Below, piece by piece: positions 37,824-46,364 of a stretch of 64,000 nt of DNA (its first letter is position 1; each line of letters starts with the position of its first letter). The stretch covers positions 1,725,501 to 1,789,500 of the forward strand of contig NZ_CP019426.1 in the NCBI RefSeq assembly GCF_009834515.1. The letters run 5' to 3'. Origin of the DNA: Pseudomonas sp. R84 (GTDB lineage Bacteria; Pseudomonadota; Gammaproteobacteria; Pseudomonadales; Pseudomonadaceae). The translations under genes and the position numbers were made by a program. The notes under the pieces are model-generated. The model did no database searches, was not told where the DNA came from, and saw only the letters and a program-made list of their open reading frames with translations.

Positions 37824-38107
37824 CCCCTCACCCTAGCCCTCTCCCGGAGGGAGAGGGGACTGATTTGGGGGATGCTGTAGAGGTACGCCGACCTGAAAGT
37901 GCTCGGCTGAATCCAGAGTCGATAACGGTTCCGATGCATTTCGAGCTCGGAGTCGATAACGGTTCCGATGCATTTCGAACCCAGAGTCGGCGACGATTCA
38001 CGTGCCTTCCGGGCCTATAATCAACTCGGTTCTTCAGGTCGATGTAGGGCGCAAGACACCTCGGTCTGCCCCCTCTCCCTCCGGGAGAGGGCTGGGGTGA
38101 GGGGCTT
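37824..38107. repeat. Paired CCCTCACCC palindromes with an inner 34-bp direct repeat
   Basis: CCCCTCACCCTAGCCCTCTC at 37824 is mirrored by GAGAGGGCTGGGGTGAGGGG ending near 38104. Inside, a 29-base block occurs twice, at 37916-37944 and 37950-37978 (period 34). It lies between the convergent nitroreductase and kinase genes. Confidence 0.85.
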
Positions 38108-38127
38108 TTCTGGGGTGAGGGTGGCTT

Positions 38128-39468
38128 TTAGGGTTGGACAACGGCACCAGGCACCAATGGCAATTCCAGACTCGCAATAAACCCGCCCTGCGGATGATTG
38201 GCCAGCGTCAAACTCCCACCATGGCGCTCCGCCGCCCTTCGTGCAATCGCCAGGCCCAAGCCATGTCCGGCCGCCGTCTGCCCCGGTGCCCGGTAAAACG
38301 GCTCGCCCAGCTGACTCAAATGTTCCGCCTGCACCCCCGGCCCATGGTCACGCACACTCACGACAATTTTTTCGCCCTGACGCGAAGCCTGCATTTCAAT
38401 CGCCTGACCTTCAGGGTTGAAGCGCTGGGCATTGCGCAACAAGTTATCGACGGCGCGCTCGATCATGGTCGGCCAACCCTTCAGGTTCAGCTGCGGTTCG
38501 GCATCAAGACGCACGATCTGCTCGGGCGATGCAAGTTTCGCATCCTTCTGCAACGTGCCGAGAAGGGCATTCAAATCCACATCTTCGGCACTGGCGTTGT
38601 CGGCATCGACTCGCGCCAGCACCAGAATTTCACTGATCAAAGCTTCCAGCCGATCGCACTCGCGGGTCAGTCGTGGCCAGAGTTTCTCGCGTTCTTCGGG
38701 GTTGGCCCGTTCCGCCAGCGCCAAGGCAATGCGCAGCCGCGCCAACGGTGAGCGCAATTCGTGAGACACGTCGCGCAACAGCTGCCGTTGGCTGCCAATC
38801 AGGCTCTGCAGACGCGCCCCCATGCGATTGAAGTCATTAGCCAGTACACCAAATTCATCGCGACGGTTAGCCAGTTTCGCCAAGCTGTTCTGCTGATAAG
38901 TCGTCTGCCCGAGATCATGCACTGCGCCGCGCAAACGGCTGAGCGGGCGGGTGATGGAGAAGGTCACCAGCAAACTGAACAGGGTCAGCACCACCAGCGC
39001 GATGCCCAGTGCGCTCAGCGGCCATAGCAGGCTTTCGCGGTGCCAGGCGTCGAGTTCCGGGTGCGGGATACGGTAGATAAAGAGGTAAGTGTCACCGGTT
39101 TTTTCACTGGTGAACTCATCGGTCAGGCGCCGCCAGGGCAGGCGGCGGTCATCGTTGTTCTGCCGCGCTTCGAAGGCGGCGGCGCGGCGCGGGAACGTCC
39201 CACGCACCAGCGGATCGCCGCTTTCGTTGAGCACTTGGACGTCGATGTGATATTGGCGTTTGCGCTGTTCGAGGATGTCCTGGGCGGCTTCTTCGCCCTG
39301 GGCTTCGTAGGTTTGCGTCCATTCGCCGGCGAGGCTGTTGAGGCCCGGATGGCGGCTGAGGATCCACGCGTCCTGGTTGAGCATGTGCCCGAGCAGAATG
39401 GACAACCCGGCCACCAGCGCGATGGCCAGCCAGAAGCTCGCGAGAATACGCCAGAACAATGAACGCAC
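38128..39468 (-). CDS. Sensor histidine kinase of the Cpx type
   Basis: A 446-residue inner-membrane sensor kinase. It has TM1 (about 8-28), a periplasmic domain (30-145), TM2 (about 148-172) and a HAMP domain. The dimerisation box has phospho-acceptor His236 (LLRDVSHELRSPLARLR), followed by an HATPase_c domain with N box (VDNLLRNAQRF), G1 (RDHGPGV) and G2 (GHGLGLAIARR). It lies on the same strand as the regulator and CpxP-like genes, so this is an envelope-stress system. P. aeruginosa has the same order around its CpxR/CpxS pair. A terminator and a palindrome separate it from the CpxP-like gene. Confidence 0.9.
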   Translation of the reverse strand: MRSLFWRILASFWLAIALVAGLSILLGHMLNQDAWILSRHPGLNSLAGEWTQTYEAQGEEAAQDILEQRKRQYHIDVQVLNESGDPLVRGTFPRRAAAFEARQNNDDRRLPWRRLTDEFTSEKTGDTYLFIYRIPHPELDAWHRESLLWPLSALGIALVVLTLFSLLVTFSITRPLSRLRGAVHDLGQTTYQQNSLAKLANRRDEFGVLANDFNRMGARLQSLIGSQRQLLRDVSHELRSPLARLRIALALAERANPEEREKLWPRLTRECDRLEALISEILVLARVDADNASAEDVDLNALLGTLQKDAKLASPEQIVRLDAEPQLNLKGWPTMIERAVDNLLRNAQRFNPEGQAIEMQASRQGEKIVVSVRDHGPGVQAEHLSQLGEPFYRAPGQTAAGHGLGLAIARRAAERHGGSLTLANHPQGGFIASLELPLVPGAVVQP

Positions 39469-39494
39469 AGAAAATCCTCAATCAAACACAAATC

Positions 39495-39583
39495 CCTGTA
39501 GGAACTGCCGAAGGCTGCGATCTTTTGACTTTGTTTTTTAAGATCAAGATCAAAAGATCGCAGCCTTCGGCAGCTCCTACAGG
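39495..39583. repeat. Palindromic repeat (GTAGGAGCTGCCGAAGGCTG family)
   Basis: 34-base arms, 39495-39528 and 39550-39583, with one mismatch (AACTG versus AGCTG). It sits between the CpxP-like terminator and the kinase gene. Confidence 0.88.
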
Positions 39584-39594
39584 TTCCGGGTTGC

Positions 39595-39623
39595 AAAAGA
39601 CCCGACGGGTTAACCGTCGGGTC
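39595..39623 (-). terminator. Rho-independent terminator of the CpxP-like gene
   Basis: On the minus strand, GACCCGACGG pairs with CCGTCGGGTC around TTAAC and is followed by TTTT. It begins 13 bases past the CpxP-like stop. It would reduce read-through into the kinase gene, making the periplasmic protein more abundant than the kinase. Confidence 0.75.
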
Positions 39624-39635
39624 CGGGTCAGAACA

Positions 39636-40085
39636 TTATTGCGCCTTTTGCGCCTGTTGCGCTTTCCACGCCTTGAACTCGGCCCATTCGGCGCGACGCT
39701 CGGCCTGTTTCTTCTGGATCTCGTCGAATTTCTTCTGTTGATCCGGTTTCAACACGGCGCGCACATCGGTCTCGGCTTTCTTGTGGTTGGCGGCCATCTC
39801 GTCTTTCATGGCTTTCTGGTCAGCCGGCGAGAGTTTTTCCAGGTACTTGTCGACCACTTGCTTACGCTCGTGCATCTGCTCGCCCATGATCTTGCGGATC
39901 TGCTCGCGCTGTTCACGAGACAGGTCGAGTTGGCTGTACGGGCCTTTGCCGTGCATGCCGTGCATCTGACCGCCGTGGCGTGGGCCGTCAAGCGGGCCAC
40001 CCATCGGGCCGCCGTCTTGCGGCATGGCCATGGCGACGGTTGGCAGAGCGGCAGCGAACATCAGAGCGATAAGAGTCTTGCGCAT
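39636..40085 (-). CDS. Spy/CpxP family periplasmic protein
   Basis: A 149-residue periplasmic chaperone or sensor modulator. The start at 40085 follows AAGGAGAT, and a signal peptide (1-20, ending AMAMP) is clear. The Spy/CpxP LTxxQ-type motifs appear as LDLSREQREQIRK and KLSPADQKAM, within an all-helical, Lys- and Gln-rich body. A Gly/Met/His-rich start (GGQMHGMHGKG) could bind metal. It lies between the response regulator and kinase genes. By analogy with CpxP it may bind the kinase sensor domain and inhibit it. Confidence 0.88.
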   Translation of the reverse strand: MRKTLIALMFAAALPTVAMAMPQDGGPMGGPLDGPRHGGQMHGMHGKGPYSQLDLSREQREQIRKIMGEQMHERKQVVDKYLEKLSPADQKAMKDEMAANHKKAETDVRAVLKPDQQKKFDEIQKKQAERRAEWAEFKAWKAQQAQKAQ

Positions 40086-40215
40086 GGTGTATCTCCTTGT
40101 CTCGTTCCCGGTACGTTCCGGATGAGTACAGATTACGGAGATCAAGGTCAGCGGCGGTCAGCACAGCGTAAAGCTTCGGTAAAGACGCTTCGGGTCCAAC
40201 CTTACACATGCCCTG

Positions 40216-40299
40216 TGTAGGAGCTGCCGAAGGCTGCGATCTTTTGATCTTGTTTTTAAAAGACAGATCAAAAGATCGCAGCCTTCGGCAGCTCCTACA
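40216..40299. repeat. Palindromic repeat (GTAGGAGCTGCCGAAGGCTG family)
   Basis: 35-base complementary arms, 40216-40250 and 40265-40299, with a 14-base loop. It lies between the response regulator and CpxP-like genes. Confidence 0.9.
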
Positions 40300-40316
40300 G
40301 TGGGAATGGGCGCGGT

Positions 40317-40994
40317 TCAGAGGCTATAGAAGTAACCGCGGCTACGCAGAGCGACGATGCGCGGGCGGCCGTCGGGGTGCGGGCCGATCTTTTTGCGCAG
40401 ATTGCTGACGTGCATGTCGAGGCTGCGGTCGTACAGGGTCAGCTTGCGACCGAGGGCGATCTGCGCCAGTTCCTGTTTGTCCAGCGGCTCGCCCGGCTGT
40501 TTTAGCAGCGCTTCGAGCAGACGGCTTTCGGAAACAGTGAGGGTCAGTTCTTTCTCGTCGATGCTGACCACGCCGCGCACCGGGCTGAAACTCAGATCGC
40601 CCAGCTCAAGCTGAGTCGACACCGCCGCCGGATGGCTGCGGCGCAGTACAGCGCGCAGACGTGCGGTCAACTCGCGCGGATCGCACGGTTTGGCCAGATA
40701 ATCGTCGGCGCCCAGTTCCAGGCCAAGTATACGATCCAGCGGCTCGCCGCGGGCCGAGAGCATCAGCACCGGCAGATCAGCGTGATCGTTGCGCAGTTGC
40801 TTGAGCAGTTCCAGACCGCTGCCGTCGGGCAGCATCACGTCCAGCACCACCGCCGCCGGGGCCGTTTCAGCCAGTGCCTTGCGGGCGCTCTGGCCATCGT
40901 GGCAGGCACGCACGTGGAAGCCTTCCTGGCTTAGCCAGCTACTCAGGAGTTCGCACAACTCTTGGTCATCATCAATCAGTAACAGCTCGCTCAT
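40317..40994 (-). CDS. cpxR: OmpR-family response regulator, CpxR-like
   Basis: A 225-residue regulator. The receiver domain has DDD at 8-10, phospho-acceptor Asp52 (VVLDVMLPDGSG) and Lys in YLAKPCD. The C-terminal winged helix (LTLTVSESRLLEALLKQPGE, RSLDMHVSNLRKKIG) is of the OmpR/PhoB class. It is first of three same-strand genes, with the CpxP-like and kinase genes after it. In P. aeruginosa the equivalent regulator is called CpxR and is reported to activate mexAB-oprM. Targets here are inferred to be envelope-stress genes. Confidence 0.87.
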   Translation of the reverse strand: MSELLLIDDDQELCELLSSWLSQEGFHVRACHDGQSARKALAETAPAAVVLDVMLPDGSGLELLKQLRNDHADLPVLMLSARGEPLDRILGLELGADDYLAKPCDPRELTARLRAVLRRSHPAAVSTQLELGDLSFSPVRGVVSIDEKELTLTVSESRLLEALLKQPGEPLDKQELAQIALGRKLTLYDRSLDMHVSNLRKKIGPHPDGRPRIVALRSRGYFYSL

Positions 40995-41001
40995 GACTCA
41001 C

Positions 41002-41412
41002 TCAATTTAGCCATTGCCGACGTTTTCGGCTTGCTCCACTGGCAAAGATACCGCAGAGCAGCGCCAATAGCGCTACTCCGGCGCCCGTGACGAACCACTG
41101 CTGCTGATCGGTCAGCAGACGCGGCAGCGGGCTGGCCTGGGCTTCCTTGAGTTGCAGCTTGAGACGCTGGTTCTCCTGGCGCAACCGGGCAAGCTGGGCA
41201 CTTTCGCGGGTGTTGTCGGCATTTTGCAGTTGTTTGCTCAATTCTTCCCGTTGCTGCTCGCTGGCCTTGAGGCGCTGTTGCAACTCGGTGATCTGGCTGC
41301 CGGCGCTTAACGACAATGGCGTGGAGCTGCCGCCTTCGGTGGTTTCCTCACCATGGGCGGGTGCCATGATCGACAACGTGACCAACATCAGACACAACGG
41401 ACCCTTGCGCAT
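41002..41412 (-). CDS. Coiled-coil membrane-anchored protein
   Basis: A 136-residue protein of unknown function. The start at 41412 gives a signal peptide (MRKGPLCLMLVTLSIMAPAH). A Gln/Glu/Arg-rich coiled coil follows (about 40-95; ELQQRLKASEQQREELSKQL), then a single C-terminal helix (QQWFVTGAGVALLALLCGIF) and a basic tail, RKRRQWLN. This resembles SH3-domain coiled-coil proteins of the YgiM type without the SH3 domain. It ends seven bases before the response regulator start, so it is likely co-transcribed with the Cpx genes. Confidence 0.7.
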   Translation of the reverse strand: MRKGPLCLMLVTLSIMAPAHGEETTEGGSSTPLSLSAGSQITELQQRLKASEQQREELSKQLQNADNTRESAQLARLRQENQRLKLQLKEAQASPLPRLLTDQQQWFVTGAGVALLALLCGIFASGASRKRRQWLN

Positions 41413-41562
41413 CGCGACACCTGTTTCCAAATGGATATTGGGCAGGTTGTCGGCAGGCAAACGAGAATAATGAGCGATTGAGAGCAGCAAGAACCAGGAA
41501 GGTTCAGTGTCAGCGGCAATGTCGCGGGTGATGAGGGGAGAAATCCCCTCATCACCGGACTT

Positions 41563-41862
41563 TCAAGGCAGGACTTGTTTGAACGGTTTCACGAGCACAT
41601 TGGCGTAAACGCCAGCGGCAATATACGGATCGGCATCTGCCCACGCTTGCGCTGCACTCAGCGAATCGAATTCGGCGACGATCAGGCTGCCGGTGAAACC
41701 CGCTTCGCCCGGATCATTGCTGTCGACGGCCGGGTGTGGGCCGGCCAATACGATGCGGCCTTCGCCCTTGAGCGCTTGCAGGCGTTCCAGATGCGCAGGA
41801 CGCGCGGTCAGGCGTGCTTCGAGCGAGTTGGCGACGTCGGTGGCAATGATTGCGTAGAGCAT
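41563..41862 (-). CDS. YciI family protein
   Basis: A 99-residue protein with a ferredoxin-like fold. The ATG at 41862 has GAGG upstream and starts one base after yciB ends. The family His/Asp pair would be in [29 protein letters not shown] is the YciI C-terminal motif. The catalytic role of stand-alone YciI proteins is not settled. The hairpin at 41530-41553 after its end lacks a T run. Confidence 0.85.
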   Translation of the reverse strand: MLYAIIATDVANSLEARLTARPAHLERLQALKGEGRIVLAGPHPAVDSNDPGEAGFTGSLIVAEFDSLSAAQAWADADPYIAAGVYANVLVKPFKQVLP

Positions 41863-41863
41863 G

Positions 41864-42463
41864 TCAGTCCTCGGTTTTTGGTGTTGTTGTGGTATCGGCA
41901 TCGTGCAGGTGGCGCGACAGGTAAATGCCCTGTGCGACCAGGAACACCAGAGTCATGCCCAGGCTGCCGAACACCTTGAAGTCCACCCAGTAGCTCTGGA
42001 AGGTGAAGGCGACGAACAGGTTGGCAGCGCCGCAGAACAGGAAAAAGGCGATCCAGGCGATGTTCAGGCGGGTCCAGACCGGATCCGGCAGGGTCAGCGC
42101 GTGGCCCATGATGCGTTTGATCAGCAGACGGTCACCGATGAAGTGACTGCCGATGAAGGCGACGGCGAACAGCCAGTTGACCACCGGCGCTTTCCATTTC
42201 AGGAAGGTCTCGCTATGGAAAGCCAGTGTCAGGCTGCCGAACACCAGGCAGGCGATCAGGGTCAGCCATTGGCTCTTTTCCAGCTTGCGCTGTTTGATGA
42301 ACAACGCGCCATACACCACCAGGGAACTGATGATCAGCATCGCCGTGGCGCTGTAAATACCGCCTACAGTCACTTCATGGCCAGCGATGTCGACGACCCG
42401 TGGATCAAGTTTGTAAACGATGAAGAACAGCAGAAGCGGGATGAAATCGATGAATTGTTTCAC
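41864..42463 (-). CDS. yciB: Inner-membrane septation-related protein YciB
   Basis: A 199-residue protein with five hydrophobic segments. I chose the GTG at 42463 ([19 protein letters not shown]) because YciB proteins begin there; the open frame to 42502 adds 13 residues. [20 protein letters not shown] and [20 protein letters not shown] are family hallmarks. YciB (also called septation protein A) acts in envelope maintenance. It is tightly coupled to yciI and divergent from rnm. Confidence 0.9.
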   Translation of the reverse strand: MKQFIDFIPLLLFFIVYKLDPRVVDIAGHEVTVGGIYSATAMLIISSLVVYGALFIKQRKLEKSQWLTLIACLVFGSLTLAFHSETFLKWKAPVVNWLFAVAFIGSHFIGDRLLIKRIMGHALTLPDPVWTRLNIAWIAFFLFCGAANLFVAFTFQSYWVDFKVFGSLGMTLVFLVAQGIYLSRHLHDADTTTTPKTED

Positions 42464-42550
42464 AGTGAGAGCCAGAAGCTGGATGTGGCGGCATAATAAC
42501 AAACATATGGGCGCGCGATAGCGCCAGCTGATTTGAGGTTACAACTCCCC

Positions 42551-43414
42551 GTGAATGTTGATTTGCACTGCCATAGCACGGCCTCCGATGGCGCCCTGGC
42601 GCCTGCGGTTCTGGTTGCGCGTGCGTTCGAGAACGGCGTGCGAGTCCTGGCGTTGACCGACCACGACACCCTCGAAGGCCTAGCCGAAGCGCGCGTGGCT
42701 GCCAATGAGTTGGGCATGCAACTGGTCAACGGCGTCGAATTGTCCTGTACGTGGGGCGGCGCGACCATTCATGTGTTGGGCTACGGTTTTGATGTGAATG
42801 CCGCGCCGTTGGTCGAGGCGATTGCCAAATTGCACGATGGCCGCTGGCTGCGGTCGGAAGAAATAAGCCGCAAGCTCGCCCTCAAGGGCATGCCCGGTGC
42901 CCTCGAAGGCGCCCGGCAGGTTCAGCAGGAACTGGGCGACAGCGGCAACGCCCCGGCCCGTCCGCATTTCGCCGACTGGATGGTGCGTGAAGGTTTTGTA
43001 AAGGATCGCGCCGAAGCCTTCCGCAAATGGCTCGGCGCCGGCAAGCTGGGTGACGTCAAGTTGCACTGGCCGACGCTGGAAGACACCGTTGGCACACTGC
43101 GCGCCGCCGGGGCCTGGGTCAGCCTGGCGCATCCGTGGCACTACGATTTCACCCGCAGCAAGCGCCGGAAGCTGATTGCCGACTATATTCAAGCAGGCGG
43201 GCATGCGATCGAGGTGGTCAATGGCCATCAGCCTGCGGAACAGGTGGGCAGCCTGGCAATCCTTGCCCGTGAGTTCGGTCTGCTGGTCAGCGCCGGCAGT
43301 GACTTCCATGGCCCTGGCGGCTGGTCCGAGATCGGCCAGTACCGGCCGGTACCCGAGGACCTTCCACCCCTGTGGTGTCGGTTCAAACATGACACAGATA
43401 TTGCCGCCGTCTGA
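42551..43414 (+). CDS. rnm: PHP-domain RNase AM / 3',5'-nucleotide bisphosphate phosphatase
   Basis: A 287-residue PHP phosphoesterase, the family of E. coli RNase AM (formerly TrpH/YciV), which trims 5' ends of rRNA and degrades short RNA. The metal motifs are DLHCHSTASDG at the start, LTDHDT, GVELSC, SLAHPWHY and AGSDFHGP. The GTG at 42551 is the conserved start; the open frame also allows TTG at 42533. It is first in a forward cluster with yciO, scpA and scpB. Confidence 0.88.
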   Translation: MNVDLHCHSTASDGALAPAVLVARAFENGVRVLALTDHDTLEGLAEARVAANELGMQLVNGVELSCTWGGATIHVLGYGFDVNAAPLVEAIAKLHDGRWLRSEEISRKLALKGMPGALEGARQVQQELGDSGNAPARPHFADWMVREGFVKDRAEAFRKWLGAGKLGDVKLHWPTLEDTVGTLRAAGAWVSLAHPWHYDFTRSKRRKLIADYIQAGGHAIEVVNGHQPAEQVGSLAILAREFGLLVSAGSDFHGPGGWSEIGQYRPVPEDLPPLWCRFKHDTDIAAV

Positions 43415-43427
43415 ACAGGTAGAGAAT

Positions 43428-44057
43428 GTGAGTCAATTTTTCCAGATTCATCCGGAAAACCCGCAAGCGCGCCTGATAAAGCAGGCGGTCGAGATCATCC
43501 GCAAGGGCGGGGTGGTGGTTTATCCCACGGACTCTTCCTACGCGATCGGTTGCCAGATCGGCGATAAAACCGCGATCGAGCGTGTTCGTCGCCTGCGTCA
43601 GCTCGATGAAAAGCACAACTTTGCGCTGATCTGCAGCGACCTGTCGCAACTGGGCAACTACGCCAAGATCGACACCGGCACCTTCCGCATTCTCAAAGCA
43701 CATTTGCCGGGGCCATACACCTTCATTCTCAACGCCACCCGCGAAGTGCCGCGTCTTTTGCTGCATCCGAAGAAGCGCACCATCGGCCTGCGTGTGCCGA
43801 GCCATCCGATTGCGCTGGCGCTGCTGGCCGAACTCGGCGAGCCGCTGATGAGTGTGACCCTGATCATGCCTGGCGATGAAGACCCGCTGAGCGATCCGTA
43901 CGAAATGCGCCAGTTGCTTGAGCACCAAGTGGACTTGATCGTCGATGGCGGCTTCGGCGGCATCAAGGCCTCCACGGTGATTGACTTGACTGGCGACGAC
44001 CCGGAAGTGGTTCGCGTCGGTTGCGGCGATCCGACGCCGTTCATGGTCGAGGCCTGA
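43428..44057 (+). CDS. yciO: YciO-type Sua5/YrdC domain protein
   Basis: A 209-residue protein of the threonylcarbamoyl-AMP synthase superfamily. The GTG at 43428 (VSQFFQIHPENPQARLIKQA) matches known YciO starts; an ATG at 43389 is possible but overlaps rnm. KGGVVVYPTDSSYAIGCQIG, LRQLDEKHNFALICSDLSQ and LPGPYTFILNAT form the ATP/threonine-binding pocket of the fold. YciO is a paralogue of TsaC with weaker activity and an uncertain role. The scpA start directly follows its stop. Confidence 0.87.
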   Translation: MSQFFQIHPENPQARLIKQAVEIIRKGGVVVYPTDSSYAIGCQIGDKTAIERVRRLRQLDEKHNFALICSDLSQLGNYAKIDTGTFRILKAHLPGPYTFILNATREVPRLLLHPKKRTIGLRVPSHPIALALLAELGEPLMSVTLIMPGDEDPLSDPYEMRQLLEHQVDLIVDGGFGGIKASTVIDLTGDDPEVVRVGCGDPTPFMVEA

Positions 44058-44879
44058 ATGTCCGCAGTGGAAACCGTTGTCGATCCCCAGGCCGGCGCTC
44101 AGCAAGAGCTGCCGTTTGCCATGGTCTATGGCCAGGCGGTCATGGAAATGCCGCTCGACCTGTACATCCCGCCGGATGCACTGGAAGTCTTTCTCGAAGC
44201 GTTTGAAGGCCCGCTTGACCTGCTGCTGTACCTGATCCGCAAACAGAACATCAACATCCTCGACATCCCGGTGGCGGAAATCACCCGTCAGTACATGGGC
44301 TATGTCGAGTTGATGCAGTCGGTGCGTCTGGAGCTGGCCGCCGAGTATCTGGTGATGGCCGCGATGCTCGCCGAGATCAAGTCGCGCATGCTCCTGCCGC
44401 GCGCCGAAACCGTCGAAGACGAAGAAGACGACCCGCGCGCCGAACTGATCCGCCGCTTGCAGGAATACGAGCGCTTCAAGGCGGCCGCCGAAGGTATCGA
44501 CGGCTTGAGCCGGGTCGGTCGTGACGTGATCGTGCCCAAGCTCGACGCCCCGGAAGCCCGCGCGCGCAAGCTGTTGCCGGATGTCGCGCTGGAAGAGATT
44601 TTGATGTGCATGGCCGAAGTGCTGCGCCGTGGCGATATGTTTGAAAGCCACCAGGTCAGCCGCGAGGCATTGTCCACCCGCGAGCGCATGAGCGATGTGC
44701 TGGAACGGCTCAAGGGCGGCGGTTTTGTGCCGTTCGTCGAGTTGTTCACTGCCGAAGAGGGCAGGCTGGGTGTGGTGGTGACCTTTATGGCAATCCTTGA
44801 ACTGGTCAAGGAATCCTTGGTCGAGCTGGTGCAGAATGAGCCGTTCGCCGCGATCCACGTGCGAGCCCGAGCCGAATAA
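44058..44879 (+). CDS. scpA: Segregation and condensation protein A
   Basis: A 273-residue kleisin that bridges SMC heads in chromosome condensation. FEGPLDLLLYLIRKQNINIL is the classic ScpA N-terminal helix. LELAAEYLVMAAMLAEIKSR and the C-terminal winged helix (FVPFVELFTAEEGRLGVVVT) complete the fold. It starts one base after the yciO stop and precedes scpB by 11 bases. About 30 N-terminal residues before the kleisin motif are extra and typical of Pseudomonas. Confidence 0.92.
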   Translation: MSAVETVVDPQAGAQQELPFAMVYGQAVMEMPLDLYIPPDALEVFLEAFEGPLDLLLYLIRKQNINILDIPVAEITRQYMGYVELMQSVRLELAAEYLVMAAMLAEIKSRMLLPRAETVEDEEDDPRAELIRRLQEYERFKAAAEGIDGLSRVGRDVIVPKLDAPEARARKLLPDVALEEILMCMAEVLRRGDMFESHQVSREALSTRERMSDVLERLKGGGFVPFVELFTAEEGRLGVVVTFMAILELVKESLVELVQNEPFAAIHVRARAE

Positions 44880-44890
44880 CGAGTCGAAAC

Positions 44891-45886
44891 ATGAACCTGA
44901 CTGAACCCCGCGAGCTGGCCTCCCTGCTTGAAGCCTTTCTGTTGGCCTCGGGAAAGCCGCAATCCCTTGAGCGCCTGTTTGAACTGTTTGAAGAAGGCGA
45001 ACGGCCCGAGCCTGCGGTTTTCAAGAAAGCCCTGACCCTGTTGGGCAAATCCTGCGAAGGCCGCGCGTTCGAGCTCAAAGAAGTCTCGTCGGGCTATCGC
45101 TTGCAGATTCGCGAGAAGTTTTCGCCATGGGTTGGCCGACTCTGGGAGGAACGCCCGCAGCGTTATTCCCGTGCGTTGCTGGAAACCATTGCGCTGATCG
45201 CTTATCGCCAGCCGATTACTCGGGGCGAGATCGAAGACGTGCGTGGCGTGGCGGTGAACAGCAACATCGTCAAAACCTTGCTGGAGCGCGAGTGGATTCG
45301 CGTCGTTGGTTACCGCGACGTGCCGGGCAAACCGGCGATGTTTGCCACCACCAAGATGTTTCTTGATCACTTCAACCTGAAAAATCTCGAAGACCTGCCG
45401 CCGCTGGCCGAACTGCGCGAGATGGAAACCGACCCGGTACTCGATTTCGACGACGCCCCGGTGCCGCAGGGCCTGCAGGAACTGGCCGACGCCAGCGCCG
45501 AGCCGGAGGAGGAGAAGGAAGAGACCAGTTTCCACACCTTGCTGTTGGAGCTGGACAGCATGGAGGAGGGGATCAAGACCGACTTCGACGACTTGCTGCG
45601 GGATGCGGCGGATGGTGAGGCGCCGACGCCTGAAGCAGAAATCGAGACTGAGCCTGAGCCGCAGATCGCCCAGCCAACCATCGAAGTTGAACTTGGAGCC
45701 GAGCCCGAAGCCGAACCGGACGAGGACATTCTTGGTGTCGCTGAGGCCCGCGAAAAGCTGTTGGCCGCCGTCGCCGCCCTCGAACAACCGGCGCCAGAAC
45801 CTGAACCGGAGCTAAGCGAAGAAGAAGCCGAAGCCCGCGCCCTGGCCGAAGCCATCGAAGCCGAACGCCGCGAATTCGAAGACTGA
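44891..45886 (+). CDS. scpB: Segregation and condensation protein B
   Basis: A 331-residue partner of ScpA with two winged helices. Key motifs are ELASLLEAFLLASGKPQSLE, ALLETIALIAYRQPITRGEI and TLLEREWIRVVGYRDVPGKP. After about residue 185 comes a long acidic tail rich in Glu and Pro, including EAEIETEPEPQ and ELSEEEAEARALAEAIEAE. The tail makes it longer than E. coli-type or Bacillus ScpB and is probably disordered. It shares the operon with scpA. Confidence 0.93.
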   Translation: MNLTEPRELASLLEAFLLASGKPQSLERLFELFEEGERPEPAVFKKALTLLGKSCEGRAFELKEVSSGYRLQIREKFSPWVGRLWEERPQRYSRALLETIALIAYRQPITRGEIEDVRGVAVNSNIVKTLLEREWIRVVGYRDVPGKPAMFATTKMFLDHFNLKNLEDLPPLAELREMETDPVLDFDDAPVPQGLQELADASAEPEEEKEETSFHTLLLELDSMEEGIKTDFDDLLRDAADGEAPTPEAEIETEPEPQIAQPTIEVELGAEPEAEPDEDILGVAEAREKLLAAVAALEQPAPEPEPELSEEEAEARALAEAIEAERREFED

Positions 45887-45910
45887 GCCGCCCTCAAAAC
45901 CACCGCGATC

Positions 45911-46005
45911 CCCTGTAGGAGTGAGCCTGCTCGCGATAGCGGTGTATCTGCCAAGAAGATGTCGACTGACACACCGCTATCGCGAGCAGGCTCACTCCTA
46001 CAGGG
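45911..46005. repeat. REP-type palindrome with extended arms
   Basis: 35-base perfect arms, 45911-45945 and 45971-46005, the longest of this family here. It lies between scpB and the DUF1289 gene. Confidence 0.9.
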
Positions 46006-46029
46006 ATTTGTGTGTTTCTGGAGACTGCG

Positions 46030-46221
46030 ATGAGTTCCACCAAAGACCCGTGCATCAGCGTTTGCAAATTCAGCGACGACATCTGCCTCGGCTGCGGTCG
46101 CAGCAAGCGCGAAATCAAAGCCTGGAAGAAACTCGACAAGGACGACAAGCGCAGCGTACTGGCCGAAGCTGCGCTGCGCCTGATCAAACTCGGTGGCGCC
46201 GGTCGGCGGAAAAAGAAATAA
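46030..46221 (+). CDS. DUF1289 zinc-binding-like small protein
   Basis: A 63-residue protein starting MSSTKDPCISVCKFSDD with GGAG nine bases upstream. The four cysteines in DPCISVCKFSDDICLGCGRS are the DUF1289 signature and suggest a metal site. The C-terminus is Lys/Arg-rich and ends RRKKK. The function is unknown. It is a frequent neighbour of scpB and rluB in pseudomonads. Confidence 0.87.
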   Translation: MSSTKDPCISVCKFSDDICLGCGRSKREIKAWKKLDKDDKRSVLAEAALRLIKLGGAGRRKKK

Positions 46222-46364
46222 CTGTCGATCGATCAGCTAGTCTCTGATGCGCGACGGCGCACATCCGCGTATGATTCTCGACCCTTCGCCGATCCCTTCG
46301 GCCGAGAACCCAGATTTCAATGCTTCAGGCGCCGCCTGAACAGACCACACCGGGAGGTGCCCAG

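Noticed and set aside
41530..41553. Hairpin GATGAGGGGA / TCCCCTCATC as a terminator of yciI
   Set aside because: The stem is real, but neither side has a T run, so intrinsic termination is not supported.
43383..44858. 491-codon minus-strand frame opposite yciO and scpA
   Set aside because: Shadow frame; the plus-strand genes are firmly identified.
44300..45787. 495-codon minus-strand frame opposite scpA and scpB
   Set aside because: It is a shadow of two well-known genes and has no SD or recognisable domain.
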